Shown here piece after piece: positions 24,358 to 32,215 of a stretch of 37,576 nucleotides of DNA. The stretch spans positions 1 through 37,576 of the forward strand of contig NHBR02000057.1 in NCBI GenBank assembly GCA_002167435.2, in the 5' to 3' direction. Numbering within the stretch: the first letter of the stretch is position 1; each line of letters opens with the position of its first letter. Both the position numbers and the translations under genes were made by a program. The stretch comes from Allomuricauda sp. TMED12 (GTDB lineage: Bacteria; Bacteroidota; Bacteroidia; Flavobacteriales; Flavobacteriaceae). The notes beneath the pieces were generated by a model, which was given only the letters and a program-made list of their open reading frames with translations, was not told the DNA's origin and ran no database searches.

Positions 24358-24936
24358 TCAGCTTTTTTTATAGCTTGTCAACTCATTGGTATACAATCCA
24401 TAACCATCATCGTTGATATGCTTGATATATGTTTTCAATTCTGGGGAATACCACCAAATATCGGTCATCTCTCCCTTAAAACCTCTTGAATTAGTCACAA
24501 TTCCCTTGTATTCAATTTTATAGGCCTTGAATTTTCCGGCTTGCACACTTAATTCTTCAAAGGAAACTACTTCAACATCCTGACTGGTTTTTCCTGTGGT
24601 CCCTTCATTATTCTCCCATTCGGACTCATACTTCCATTTTTTTCCTACTTTCAATGGCCAATTTCGAAAGGGCGTACTGCTCTGATTTTTATTTGTCGCA
24701 ATTGGAATTTCAAGGGTATCGACCCCGTTCCATAGCCCCAAAGTGCCCTTGTATTTGACAACTTCTTGAATATCCTCTCCTTCTGCCCGAACTTCACCTT
24801 CTACTTTTCGCTCCCATTTCCAAGTCCATTTTTCTCCCATTTGGTAATCCTTAACAATGGGCTCACTGGTTTTTGTTGATGCACAACTGAAGAAGATCAA
24901 TACCAGTGGCATGCTTATCATTACTCTTTTTCTCAT
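24358..24936 (-). CDS. Lipoprotein of unknown function upstream of the LytS kinase
   Basis: The ATG at 24936 (MRKRVMISMPLVLIFFSCAS) gives a lipoprotein signal with Cys18; an in-frame extension to 24999 is discarded. The mature protein of about 170 residues is rich in Trp, Lys and Glu and predicted beta strands (MGEKWTWKWERKVEGEV, KVGKKWKYESEWENNEG, YKIEYKGIVTNSRG, TDIWWYSPELKTYIKH). This is an all-beta fold I do not recognise by name. It is the first gene of the kinase/regulator operon, so it may provide or modulate the periplasmic signal. That role is an inference. Confidence 0.7.
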   Translation of the reverse strand: MRKRVMISMPLVLIFFSCASTKTSEPIVKDYQMGEKWTWKWERKVEGEVRAEGEDIQEVVKYKGTLGLWNGVDTLEIPIATNKNQSSTPFRNWPLKVGKKWKYESEWENNEGTTGKTSQDVEVVSFEELSVQAGKFKAYKIEYKGIVTNSRGFKGEMTDIWWYSPELKTYIKHINDDGYGLYTNELTSYKKS

Positions 24937-25218
24937 ATCTCTGTTTTTACGATTGATGAATGTGTTTGTCCCACCGCTATGGTGAAAAACATGATACAAA
25001 GCAATGAAAATGGTTCAGCCTTTACCAGTAAAAGTACATAAGCGCAGATTTTAGGGGTTAAATGGAAGAAAAAAGCTTATTATCCAGATAATTCCGTACT
25101 GGTTAACAGCCTCCTTATCAAGGATTTTAATTTATAAAGACCATTTCTACAATGATGGTTGAATCAGTGATGATTTCAATCAAATTAAAAAGACACAAAT
25201 TCAGTCAATAGCTTGAAT

Positions 25219-25235
25219 AAGGATTTAAAATCCTT
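25219..25235. repeat. Palindrome next to repeat copy C
   Basis: AAGGATTT-A-AAATCCTT has perfect 8-base arms, 33 bases before copy C of the tRNA repeat. It could be part of the recombinase-binding region of the island end. Confidence 0.35.
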
Positions 25236-25267
25236 TAAATATAATGCTTGCTAAGTGTATTATTTTT

Positions 25268-25317
25268 GAATCTTGCCGCGGTCATTAGGTAGCAATACCA
25301 AAATAATGGAAAACCTT
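25268..25317 (+). repeat. Direct repeat copy C: tRNA-Arg 3' end plus flank
   Basis: GAATCTTGCCGCGGTCA (25268-25284) repeats the tRNA-Arg 3' end with one change. The following bases (GTAGCAATACCAAAAT...GGAAAACCTT) match the flank of copy B, with 41 of 49 bases agreeing by eye. It is the likely right attachment site of the island. Confidence 0.72.
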
Positions 25318-25340
25318 GCATGGATCATGCGAGGGTTTTT
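25310..25340 (+). terminator. Terminator hairpin after repeat copy C
   Basis: AAAACCTTGCATG (25310-25322) pairs with CATGCGAGGGTTTT around a GAT loop, with one bulge and one G-U pair, followed by T. It is the counterpart of the hairpin after copy B, so it is an original tRNA-Arg terminator. Confidence 0.7.
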
Positions 25341-25437
25341 GCTTTTAGAAACCTATTGTTTTTTTGATTGGCAATAGTGCAATTTTATAATCTCCAAGAA
25401 AGATTAAAATCAATTTTGTATAGGAATATTATTTTAT

Positions 25438-25468
25438 TTGATATATCAATTATATTTGTGTCAAATAT
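25438..25468. promoter_or_regulatory. Twin palindromes over the MarR promoter
   Basis: TTGATATATCAA (25438-25449) is a perfect 12-base palindrome. ATATTTG-TGT-CAAATAT (25452-25468) has perfect 7-base arms and contains the -7 box TATATTTG (25451-25458). The TTG...CAA form is common among MarR operators, so autorepression is likely. The start of transcription near 25464 would leave a leader of about 10 bases. Confidence 0.7.
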
Positions 25469-25473
25469 TTTTT

Positions 25474-25908
25474 ATGAAAATCCCTTCAAAAACGGTTTTC
25501 TACCATATTGAGCGTACCATCAAAACGTATAGGAAGTTCTCCAGACAGAATTTTTTAAAAGTAGTGGATAACATCACTATAGATCAAAAATTGATTCTAC
25601 AGTACTTGAACGACCACCCTGAGTTAAATCAGAATGAAATTGCAGAATTGGTTTTTAAAGACAACGCATCCTTAACACGAATGATTGACCTAATGGTCCA
25701 AAAAGGATTCCTTCAACGGTCCATTAACCCGAATGATCGCAGGAAATTCAAAATTGAGCTAACGCGCAAAGGAAAGGAAGTCTTGGAAAAATTAGCTCCA
25801 GTAATAGTCGAAAATAGGAAAAAAGCATTTGCTGGAATATCCGAAGAAGAACTTACACAATTGAAGCAAACACTCAATAAAATAGTATCCAACTTAAACA
25901 AAAATTGA
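25474..25908 (+). CDS. MarR-family transcriptional regulator
   Basis: 144 residues from ATG 25474. A TTG in frame at 25438 is rejected because it lies in the promoter palindrome. The winged helix is clear: LNQNEIAELVFKDNASLTRM (helix-turn-helix), IDLMVQKGFLQRSINPNDRR (recognition helix and wing), then the dimerisation helices (ISEEELTQLKQTLNKIVSNL). The D-R-R in the wing is the MarR hallmark. It is followed one base later by the serine hydrolase, and two palindromes overlap its promoter, so it probably represses the five-gene operon in response to a small ligand. Confidence 0.92.
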   Translation: MKIPSKTVFYHIERTIKTYRKFSRQNFLKVVDNITIDQKLILQYLNDHPELNQNEIAELVFKDNASLTRMIDLMVQKGFLQRSINPNDRRKFKIELTRKGKEVLEKLAPVIVENRKKAFAGISEEELTQLKQTLNKIVSNLNKN

Positions 25909-25909
25909 A

Positions 25910-26980
25910 ATGCGAAAAACGTTATGGATTATCTGTTCTTTGGCCTGCTTATTATCAAGCTGTCAGAGTGAAGCACAAACCTATCCCAAAGAAACTTGGT
26001 CTAGAGCAGAAAATCCTGAAGTGATGGGCTGGTCAGATGCCAATCGGTCAAATTTCACAAGATATATTATCGACAGTACTAACATTACTGGCTTGGTCCT
26101 TGTTCATAAAGGACAAATTGTATTGGAATATGGAAACATTAATGAAAACAGCTACATAGCATCTTGTAGAAAAAGCATTCTTGCCATGTTGTACGGCAAG
26201 TATGTAGAAAATGGCACCATTGATCTTGACAAAACATTGGAAGAGTTAAATATTAACGATGTAACCGAACTCATTCCCGAAGAAAAAAAGGCCACCGTAA
26301 AAGATTTGATTTCCGCTCGTTCCGGAGTATACCTAAGAGGATCAAATGGCGGTGATTTCCGAAGGTTTGCCCCTGAAAGAGGTTCGGTTGCACCGGGAAG
26401 TCATTGGTTGTACAATAATTGGGATTTTAATGTGGCCGGACACATCTTTGAGCAAGAGACCCAAAGCAATATCTACGACGAAATCGAAACCCAATTGGCC
26501 AAACCTTTACAAATGCAAGATTGGGACAGAACACTGCAAGAAAAAAGCGGTGATTCCAATATCTCCAAGTTTCCTGCGTACCACATGTGGTTTTCCACAA
26601 GGGATATGGCCCGTATCGGATTATTAATGTTACGCAGTGGCAAATGGAAAGATGTACAAGTAATTCCGGAAGATTGGGTACACGAAGTAATAAAACAAAG
26701 GACTTCTTATTCGGAAGCCCAAAAAAGTGTGCCGCTACTTAAGGAAGATGGACTGGATTTGGGATATGGCTATATGTGGTGGCTCATAGAAAACACCAAA
26801 GATCATAGACTCCAAAATGCTTATTCCGCTCAAGGAGCCTTAGGTCAGAATATTACAGTTTATCCAAATATAGATGTTGTTTTGGCCTTTAAGACCAACA
26901 GTGTTTACCGAAGAAGAAACTCCATTCAAACCCAAATGAAGCTTATCGAAAAAGCTATTGAAATATATGAGGTCCAATAA
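25910..26980 (+). CDS. Serine hydrolase lipoprotein (beta-lactamase/PBP-like)
   Basis: 356 residues with a lipobox LLSSC (Cys18). The fold is that of class C beta-lactamases and low-molecular-mass penicillin-binding proteins. S85-C-R-K88 is the nucleophile motif (SxxK), Y168-N-N170 in HWLYNNWDFN is the second motif, and AQGALGQN near 302 stands where KTG or HxG is usual. It probably hydrolyses an ester, amide or D-peptide in the periplasm; beta-lactamase activity cannot be claimed. It is coupled to MarR and precedes DUF6624 by 31 bases. Confidence 0.9.
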   Translation: MRKTLWIICSLACLLSSCQSEAQTYPKETWSRAENPEVMGWSDANRSNFTRYIIDSTNITGLVLVHKGQIVLEYGNINENSYIASCRKSILAMLYGKYVENGTIDLDKTLEELNINDVTELIPEEKKATVKDLISARSGVYLRGSNGGDFRRFAPERGSVAPGSHWLYNNWDFNVAGHIFEQETQSNIYDEIETQLAKPLQMQDWDRTLQEKSGDSNISKFPAYHMWFSTRDMARIGLLMLRSGKWKDVQVIPEDWVHEVIKQRTSYSEAQKSVPLLKEDGLDLGYGYMWWLIENTKDHRLQNAYSAQGALGQNITVYPNIDVVLAFKTNSVYRRRNSIQTQMKLIEKAIEIYEVQ

Positions 26981-27011
26981 AATAACCCGAAAACACATCA
27001 AATCTATACTG

Positions 27012-27698
27012 ATGAGATTTAGAACAAGGCTTTTCTTAGTAACAATTATTATAACGGCCTGTGTCAGGAAAGGTGAAACAAAAAAACAAGTTGAAACAGT
27101 AATAGCCCATAAAATTGACCTGGTTGCCGTGTTGGATACCATCTGGCAAACCGAACAAGTACCAATCAGGAAACGGGATTCGGCATTCCGGGAATATGGC
27201 GATAAATCGGATTCATATAAAAAATATCAATCCATTTATAAAAAGAACCATATTGTTAACGAACAAAAGATAACAGAAATTTTAAAAGATGGCTGGCCAA
27301 GAATAGAGGAGATTGGAGAGCAAGGCAATATAACAATTTGCAATGTTTTGCAGCACAGTGGTCCCGAAATACGCCTAAAGTACCTTCCACTAATGCGGCA
27401 AGCCACTAAAAACAAACAACTGAGTCCTTGGTTATTGGCAAGGACCGAGGACAGAATCGCAACGGATCGTGGAGAGCTACAAATTTACGGAGGGCAAATC
27501 AAGTACTATCCCGAAACAAACACCTTTGATGTTTGGCCCATTGTTGACCCTGAAAATGTGGATAAAAGACGTGCTGAAATTGGACTGGAGCCAATGGCCG
27601 AGTATTTAAAAAACAGAAGGTTTCCTTTGGAATGGAACTTAGAAAATCAAATAAGAAGAACCGCTATATTTGAAAACGAAAAAACCAAAAACCAATGA
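27012..27698 (+). CDS. DUF6624 family lipoprotein
   Basis: 228 residues from ATG 27012, preferred over a TTG frame opening at 26958. The leader LFLVTIIITACV ends in a lipobox Cys. The mature part has the DUF6624 features: DTIWQTEQVPIRKRD, GWPRIEEIGEQGN, LQHSGPEIRLKYLPLM, LLARTEDRIATDRGELQIYG and PENVDKRRAEIGLEPM. The family has no known activity. Its four-base overlap with the next gene (ATGA) shows coupling within the MarR operon. Confidence 0.78.
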   Translation: MRFRTRLFLVTIIITACVRKGETKKQVETVIAHKIDLVAVLDTIWQTEQVPIRKRDSAFREYGDKSDSYKKYQSIYKKNHIVNEQKITEILKDGWPRIEEIGEQGNITICNVLQHSGPEIRLKYLPLMRQATKNKQLSPWLLARTEDRIATDRGELQIYGGQIKYYPETNTFDVWPIVDPENVDKRRAEIGLEPMAEYLKNRRFPLEWNLENQIRRTAIFENEKTKNQ

Positions 27699-28111
27699 AC
27701 AAAGACCTTTTTCTGAGAGAATTTATGGAGGAAATCTGGAACAAAAAGAATCTAGAAAAAGTGGAACAGTATTGCCATGAAGAATATACTATCCACCTAG
27801 ACCCAACTGACCCTTGGGAAGGGAAAACACTGACTCATTCGGAGTTTATACATCGAATGCAATCAGGATCATTTGGCCCATTTCCGGACATGAATTTTGA
27901 AATAACCTCAACCATCGAGGACGAGCATCATGTTGCGGCCACATGGATTCTAACCGGAACAAACCTTGGAAACATAGGAGATATTCCACCGACAAATAGA
28001 ACAATAGAAACAAGGGGGATGACCATTTATCATTTTAAAGATGATTTGATCAGTGGTCATACCCAAATTTTTGATAGGACCACAGTAATGAAACAATTAG
28101 GATTTATTTAA
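27695..28111 (+). CDS. SnoaL-like / ester cyclase-type protein
   Basis: 138 residues of the SnoaL-like (NTF2) fold: an opening helix NKDLFLREFMEEIWNKKNLE, a first strand EEYTIHLDPTDPWEGK, the central helix SEFIHRMQSGSFGPFPDMNF, and strands HHVAATWILTGTNLG and GMTIYHFKDDLISGHTQIFD. Such small cone-shaped proteins bind or isomerise small organic molecules. It is coupled to DUF6624 and followed after one base by the GIY-YIG gene. The ligand is unknown; it may be the compound that MarR senses, which is speculation. Confidence 0.82.
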   Translation: MNKDLFLREFMEEIWNKKNLEKVEQYCHEEYTIHLDPTDPWEGKTLTHSEFIHRMQSGSFGPFPDMNFEITSTIEDEHHVAATWILTGTNLGNIGDIPPTNRTIETRGMTIYHFKDDLISGHTQIFDRTTVMKQLGFI

Positions 28112-28112
28112 A

Positions 28113-28451
28113 ATGAAAACCAAAAAAGAACTTAAGGACGAGTACAAGCAAATGAAATTTCCAATGGGAGTTTTTCAAGTTAAAAACATATGCACTAACA
28201 AAGTTCTAGTTGATAACAGTCTGGATATGGAGTCTAAATGGAACAGACATCAAATGGAATTAAAGCTTGGCAATCATAGAAACAGAGATTTTCAAAAGGA
28301 CTGGAACCAATACGGAGCAGAAAATTTTGTTTTTGAAGTTTTAGCGGAATTGAAGGATGATGAAGGAGAAAATAAGGTCAACTATAATCTAGAATTAAAA
28401 ACTCTGCAGGACATGGTCCTTCAGGAATTTGAAGTTAAAAATCTTTATTAA
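28113..28451 (+). CDS. Diverged GIY-YIG nuclease-family protein
   Basis: 112 residues. The region MGVFQVKNICTNKVLVDNS (about 19-37) aligns with the GIY-YIG box, but both tyrosine motifs are changed (GVF for GIY, VLV for YIG). The next part, KWNRHQMELKLGNHRNRDFQ then KDWNQYGAENFVFEVLAEL, keeps the family's R-H and WxxYGxxxF pattern, including the likely catalytic Arg. Catalysis may be weakened. Related single-domain proteins occur in Bacillota and Bacteroidota with no known role. It closes the MarR operon; a terminator follows. Confidence 0.75.
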   Translation: MKTKKELKDEYKQMKFPMGVFQVKNICTNKVLVDNSLDMESKWNRHQMELKLGNHRNRDFQKDWNQYGAENFVFEVLAELKDDEGENKVNYNLELKTLQDMVLQEFEVKNLY

Positions 28452-28513
28452 TAGACTGAAAGCTAGATTAGTTTTGGTTTAAGCTTATTTAGCAATCACT
28501 CAATTTAAAAGAA

Positions 28514-28539
28514 AGCCCCGCAACAATTGTTGCGGGGCT
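28514..28539. terminator. Shared terminator of the MarR operon and the DsrE gene
   Basis: AGCCCCGCAAC and GTTGCGGGGCT form a perfect 11-base stem around AATT. It lies between convergent genes (stops at 28451 and 28583). On the minus strand a TTTC follows, on the plus strand a mild T-rich stretch. Confidence 0.85.
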
Positions 28540-28582
28540 ATTACTTTTCAAATGCTTTGTTGTGCTTAAACCTAATGACCTA

Positions 28583-29023
28583 CTAATACGTCAAAGTGTT
28601 ATATCCCTTGGCCTGAAGCTGGAGTATTCGTACCGACCAAGTTGGTATTGGCTCCAATCCGTCGAACAGTTCTTCTTTCGATACACCTAATTTTTCCATG
28701 GCCACACTACAGATACTCACACGAACCTTGCCTTTGTATTTTTGAAAAAAGGTTTCGAGTTCGGAACCCTCGACCAAGTTCGCTACTATCTTACCTTTAA
28801 CTACAACTTCGTAATCCTCTATTTCCACGCCATTTTCCACAAGAAAATCATACATGCTCAACGCTCCTTTGAATTGACGTTCATCACTAACCCCAATAGC
28901 GTATTGACTGGTCTTTTGTAAATCGGCAACGGTCTGTTCGTCAAGTTTACGTTGCCCATACATTCCAGACATGGTCAACGTGGTTAAGATACTTAGGATA
29001 ATAAAGGCTCGGAATATTTTCAT
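28583..29023 (-). CDS. Secreted DsrE-like protein
   Basis: 146 residues with a signal peptide ending near GMYGQ (residue 23). The core fits DsrE/DsrF-type sulfur-relay folds: YEVVVKGKIVANLVEGSELE then FFQKYKGKVRVSICSVAMEK, with one conserved Cys in RVSICSVAM, and a final LQLQAKGYNTLTY. Secreted forms of this family are common in Bacteroidota; the function is not known. It lies 47 bases after the MG2-type gene on the same strand, so it may be the last gene of the receptor operon. Confidence 0.8.
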   Translation of the reverse strand: MKIFRAFIILSILTTLTMSGMYGQRKLDEQTVADLQKTSQYAIGVSDERQFKGALSMYDFLVENGVEIEDYEVVVKGKIVANLVEGSELETFFQKYKGKVRVSICSVAMEKLGVSKEELFDGLEPIPTWSVRILQLQAKGYNTLTY

Positions 29024-29070
29024 GGTCGTCTAGTTTTTATTTCAGCAAAATTGCTTGTATAAAAATACAA

Positions 29071-30846
29071 TTATTGACTCTCTTCTTTTACAATAAAGGT
29101 TTTATAAACCGAAATTGGCTTTCCGTAAGTGGTAAATCCATCCAAAACCACTTCAAATTCCCCGGTAAGGTCAGACGTATAAAACTCAAAGTGCAAATCA
29201 GTCCCCTCTACTTCTATATGAGGTTCCCAAAACAAAACTCTTCTATAATCAGAAATACGTTGATTATTTTCACCATCCAAAATATACCTTTGCTTAAAAT
29301 AGTTCTTTTTGGCTATAGCTTTTTTAATGGGACTATTAATACCTTGTTCGGGAGTATAGTTTTCGAAAAAATCTCCATCCACTGTCTTTACCACCATCAT
29401 TCCTTGATAATCCTTGCCCGCTAGTCTAAACTGATCTCTTACCAAACTAATGGACTCTATTTGAGTTGCATCGAAGTCCTTGATTTTTTCATGGTCGGGA
29501 ATATACACACCATCGAACAAGACAATGGCAGGAAAATCATTGGCCTGCTCATTGTACGTTTCAAAATCTTGGGCAATTCGGATATAATCGCTCCCATTCG
29601 GATTGTTCCGATATCCGGCATAATTGAGCACTTCCACCAGTGTTTCCTGAAAAGTGGGAAAACGTGTAAAATCATCCAAATTTATGGTTTCTGGCATACC
29701 TCCATCAAAAGGGTCGATGGGCGTTCCCAAAAGGATGGAATCGGGTTTTACAGAGAAAAACTGATTCTCCAGCTGATTATGAACGCTACGCATTTCTATT
29801 TCATCCGAGTATTGTGGCTTTAAATGGAATTGACCAAAAATCAATCCAGTAGCATCAAGGTTTGGTAATGAGCCGAGGGACACTTGAACATCCTGGGCAT
29901 TTTCCGCTACCTGCATAATGGCCCTGCCCTGTTTGTAATCTTGTCTCAAGTAAGTATAAAAATTCCCGTTACTGTCGGTAGTGGCAAATTTGAGAAGGAA
30001 CTCTTCACCCGGGATGGATACTACCATTTTGGCATCAGATACTGGATCTCCGTTATCATCGGAAACTTTACCGAACAAAAGTTCACCCCGCTGTTCTGGC
30101 AAAAAGAGGCTATCGCCCACTGTTTTATTCAATTCTCCTTTTACATCCAAATAATCGTTAGCGAAGTTTATGGCGTTTTCAGCAGGTCGTACGGCCATAC
30201 CATCCTTCTTTTGGACTTTTAAGGTGTAATTCCCCTGCCCCAATTGTGCTTTGTAATTTTTAATGGACAGGGTCACTTTTTCCCTAGTGCCAAAAGACTC
30301 CCCGTCGACTTTTATCTGTACAACCGACGAATCCATTGGTTGATTGAAAGAACTGCCTTCACCGGCTATTATTTCATCTGCAGTATCGGGCAAAAGTTGG
30401 GACTGATCTACTTGATATGGATTAATGATGACCAAATCATCCTTGAACACCTGCTCCAAGCCATTGTTTTTCATCCACTGGGTATAGCCAAGCAGTTTGT
30501 AGTTTCCAGAGGGCACATCGGTATTTATAAAGAAATCGCCTTGGGATTTACCTTTTTCCAAACGGATTTTTTGTTCCAGTACATACTCCCCTTCTTGGTT
30601 GACCAAGGCCACATACCCCACAAAACTTATAGTACTTGCACGGTTATTCTGTGCATTGAAGCAATAAAAGGCATAATGTAAATATTCTCCCGCGAACACA
30701 ATGGGACCGGTATGATGCACGTAAACCTTTTCCTGGGGCAGGCTTTTTAAGTTTTGCAGCTCCTCTGCACTACTTATTACATATTGAGCTTGGATTGGAA
30801 AGGCCAAAGCTGCTAGAATCAAAAATGCTGTCCATTGTTTTTTCAT
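29071..30846 (-). CDS. Secreted MG2/carboxypeptidase-regulatory-like protein
   Basis: 591 residues from ATG 30846 (MKKQWTAFLILAALAFPIQA, a clear signal peptide); a frame extension to 30963 is ignored because it overlaps the end of the DUF4249 gene. Near residues 35-140 is a macroglobulin MG2-like domain (QEKVYVHHTGPIVFAGEYLH ... SGNYKLLGYTQWM). A carboxypeptidase-regulatory-like domain follows near 255-320 (LLFGKVSDDNGDPVSDAKMV), then a TonB-plug-like stretch and a final beta domain. Genes of this type accompany DUF4249 and TonB receptor genes in Flavobacteriia. It begins ten bases after the third DUF4249 gene. The function is unknown. Confidence 0.8.
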   Translation of the reverse strand: MKKQWTAFLILAALAFPIQAQYVISSAEELQNLKSLPQEKVYVHHTGPIVFAGEYLHYAFYCFNAQNNRASTISFVGYVALVNQEGEYVLEQKIRLEKGKSQGDFFINTDVPSGNYKLLGYTQWMKNNGLEQVFKDDLVIINPYQVDQSQLLPDTADEIIAGEGSSFNQPMDSSVVQIKVDGESFGTREKVTLSIKNYKAQLGQGNYTLKVQKKDGMAVRPAENAINFANDYLDVKGELNKTVGDSLFLPEQRGELLFGKVSDDNGDPVSDAKMVVSIPGEEFLLKFATTDSNGNFYTYLRQDYKQGRAIMQVAENAQDVQVSLGSLPNLDATGLIFGQFHLKPQYSDEIEMRSVHNQLENQFFSVKPDSILLGTPIDPFDGGMPETINLDDFTRFPTFQETLVEVLNYAGYRNNPNGSDYIRIAQDFETYNEQANDFPAIVLFDGVYIPDHEKIKDFDATQIESISLVRDQFRLAGKDYQGMMVVKTVDGDFFENYTPEQGINSPIKKAIAKKNYFKQRYILDGENNQRISDYRRVLFWEPHIEVEGTDLHFEFYTSDLTGEFEVVLDGFTTYGKPISVYKTFIVKEESQ

Positions 30847-30856
30847 AAGCTGTGTT

Positions 30857-32215
30857 TTAATCGATCCAGAAATCGGGTTTGACATTTGATCCCACCACAT
30901 TACAATCTGCGCATATGGTAGGCACCACCAAATAAGGTCCTTCGCATTCGCCAGGTGGATCACTATTATCTAGGTAGAATTCCACTAATCCTTGTTTGAT
31001 TGGGTCCATTAAAGTGGAGCATTGGTTTTCTTCTGGAGGGGTGGGCCCATCCCTTTCCGGATTTCCGAGAATTGGAGCAATTGGATTTTCGCAATTGATA
31101 GTTCCAAAATATGGTGGAAGTGGTTCATCTGGAAACAAATCTTCAAAATTGAAGTACAGCCGTTGACTTACCTCTGAACTCACATCAAAAAAACCAATAA
31201 CAGGGACATCACCATCAATATTATATACATTTCCTTCCAAGCTACCAGGCTGCACTTGACTAAATAGTGATTGGCTTTGAGAAAATGCAACCAGCCGCTC
31301 ATAAAAATCGAATGCCGTTCTGGAAACGCCTCTTTGTCTCACCAAAATACTGTATCTATGGGATATGATGGGATTATCAGTAGCTATAAAACGTACCATG
31401 GTCCTTTCTGCCCTATTTCCGTTAAGTACGTTTCCGTTCAATAAAACTTCTCCGGCAGAAAAATCCGTCCTGTAGCACACGCGTTCTTCCCTGGCCCTAG
31501 GAACCAATTGAACATCGGGATATAAAGTTTCCACCACATTCCCCAAATCATCATAAACGAATTCAGTTTGGTCACGTATAATTTCGAATTCATATGGCGT
31601 CCAATAAGGCGCTATAATTTTATAGGTCTCTTCGTAGGCATATCTGAACAGTTTACTTCCATCGGTCGAAAAGGAAGCATCCGCAAAAATACCTACACCA
31701 TCAACTCCCGCATCACTGGTCATTCTTTCGGCATAGACATTATCAATATTCGAACTTTGTGGGAGCATCATGGGTTCAGACGTATATTCTTCACCATTGG
31801 CAGTGGTTACATACAATTGATATGAGCTGTTTGACATAGCTCTAAATGGAGTTATGGACTCGTAAGTTCCATCCTCGGTTTCTTCAAATGGATACACCGT
31901 ACCATTATCCGTTCTAACTTCAACATTTGCACCATTTTCAAATTCAGGTTCAAGTCCGCGTTCAATTATAATGGGCGTGTGCACATTAAATAATCTTTGC
32001 TCTTCCACGTTTACAGTACTATCACTTTCCACGCGCTGCATTCGACTTAAGAAAACTTTCTGTATAGCCTCTACATCTGTAATATTGGCCTCCACCACCA
32101 AAGTTCCAACCATGCTGGTATCGGAAAATATGTCCGAAGTTGCATCAAAAGGCTCTACACAGGCATATGCCGAAAAAATAAGAATTAAACCATATATGTA
32201 TGTTCTGCTTCTCAT
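30857..32215 (-). CDS. DUF4249 lipoprotein, copy C
   Basis: 452 residues from ATG 32215; this ATG overlaps the stop of copy B by four bases, and an upstream frame extension is discarded. The leader RTYIYGLILIFSAYAC has a lipobox Cys. The mature protein carries the DUF4249 pattern: LVVEANITDVEAIQKVFLSR near the start, PIISHRYSILVRQRGVSRTA in the middle, FYERLVAFSQSQSLFSQVQP, and the C-terminal CADC-N-VVGSNVKPDFW motif. It is the most diverged of the three tandem copies. It is an outer-membrane or periplasmic partner of the TonB receptor, with unknown function. Confidence 0.88.
   Translation of the reverse strand: MRSRTYIYGLILIFSAYACVEPFDATSDIFSDTSMVGTLVVEANITDVEAIQKVFLSRMQRVESDSTVNVEEQRLFNVHTPIIIERGLEPEFENGANVEVRTDNGTVYPFEETEDGTYESITPFRAMSNSSYQLYVTTANGEEYTSEPMMLPQSSNIDNVYAERMTSDAGVDGVGIFADASFSTDGSKLFRYAYEETYKIIAPYWTPYEFEIIRDQTEFVYDDLGNVVETLYPDVQLVPRAREERVCYRTDFSAGEVLLNGNVLNGNRAERTMVRFIATDNPIISHRYSILVRQRGVSRTAFDFYERLVAFSQSQSLFSQVQPGSLEGNVYNIDGDVPVIGFFDVSSEVSQRLYFNFEDLFPDEPLPPYFGTINCENPIAPILGNPERDGPTPPEENQCSTLMDPIKQGLVEFYLDNSDPPGECEGPYLVVPTICADCNVVGSNVKPDFWID

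Larger units (their letters stand above)
11571..25317. mobile_element. Decayed genomic island at tRNA-Arg
   Basis: Bounded by direct-repeat copies B and C of the tRNA-Arg 3' end, with a tyrosine-integrase remnant 214 bases inside the tRNA-proximal end. All recognised cargo genes between are on the minus strand and none is an obvious housekeeping gene. They are hydrolases, an outer-membrane protein, ECF sigma and AraC regulators and a LytS/LytTR system. No transposase, relaxase or conjugation gene is seen, so it cannot move by itself. The left boundary could instead be copy A at the tRNA. Confidence 0.55.
24937..25473. other. 537-base intergenic stretch with island right end
   Basis: It contains a 17-base palindrome (25219), attachment-like repeat copy C (25268), its terminator (25310) and the MarR promoter region (25438). 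No open frame in it is convincing. Confidence 0.6.

Noticed and set aside
25438..25473. N-terminal extension of MarR from TTG
   Set aside because: It lies in the palindromes and -7 box; the ATG at 25474 is better placed.
25910..26980. Calling the serine hydrolase a beta-lactamase resistance gene
   Set aside because: SxxK and YxN are present, but these are shared with esterases and peptidases, and the third motif is not KTG.
30847..30963. N-terminal extension of the MG2-type protein
   Set aside because: It would overlap the DUF4249 copy C end by over 100 bases and hide a perfect signal peptide at 30846.
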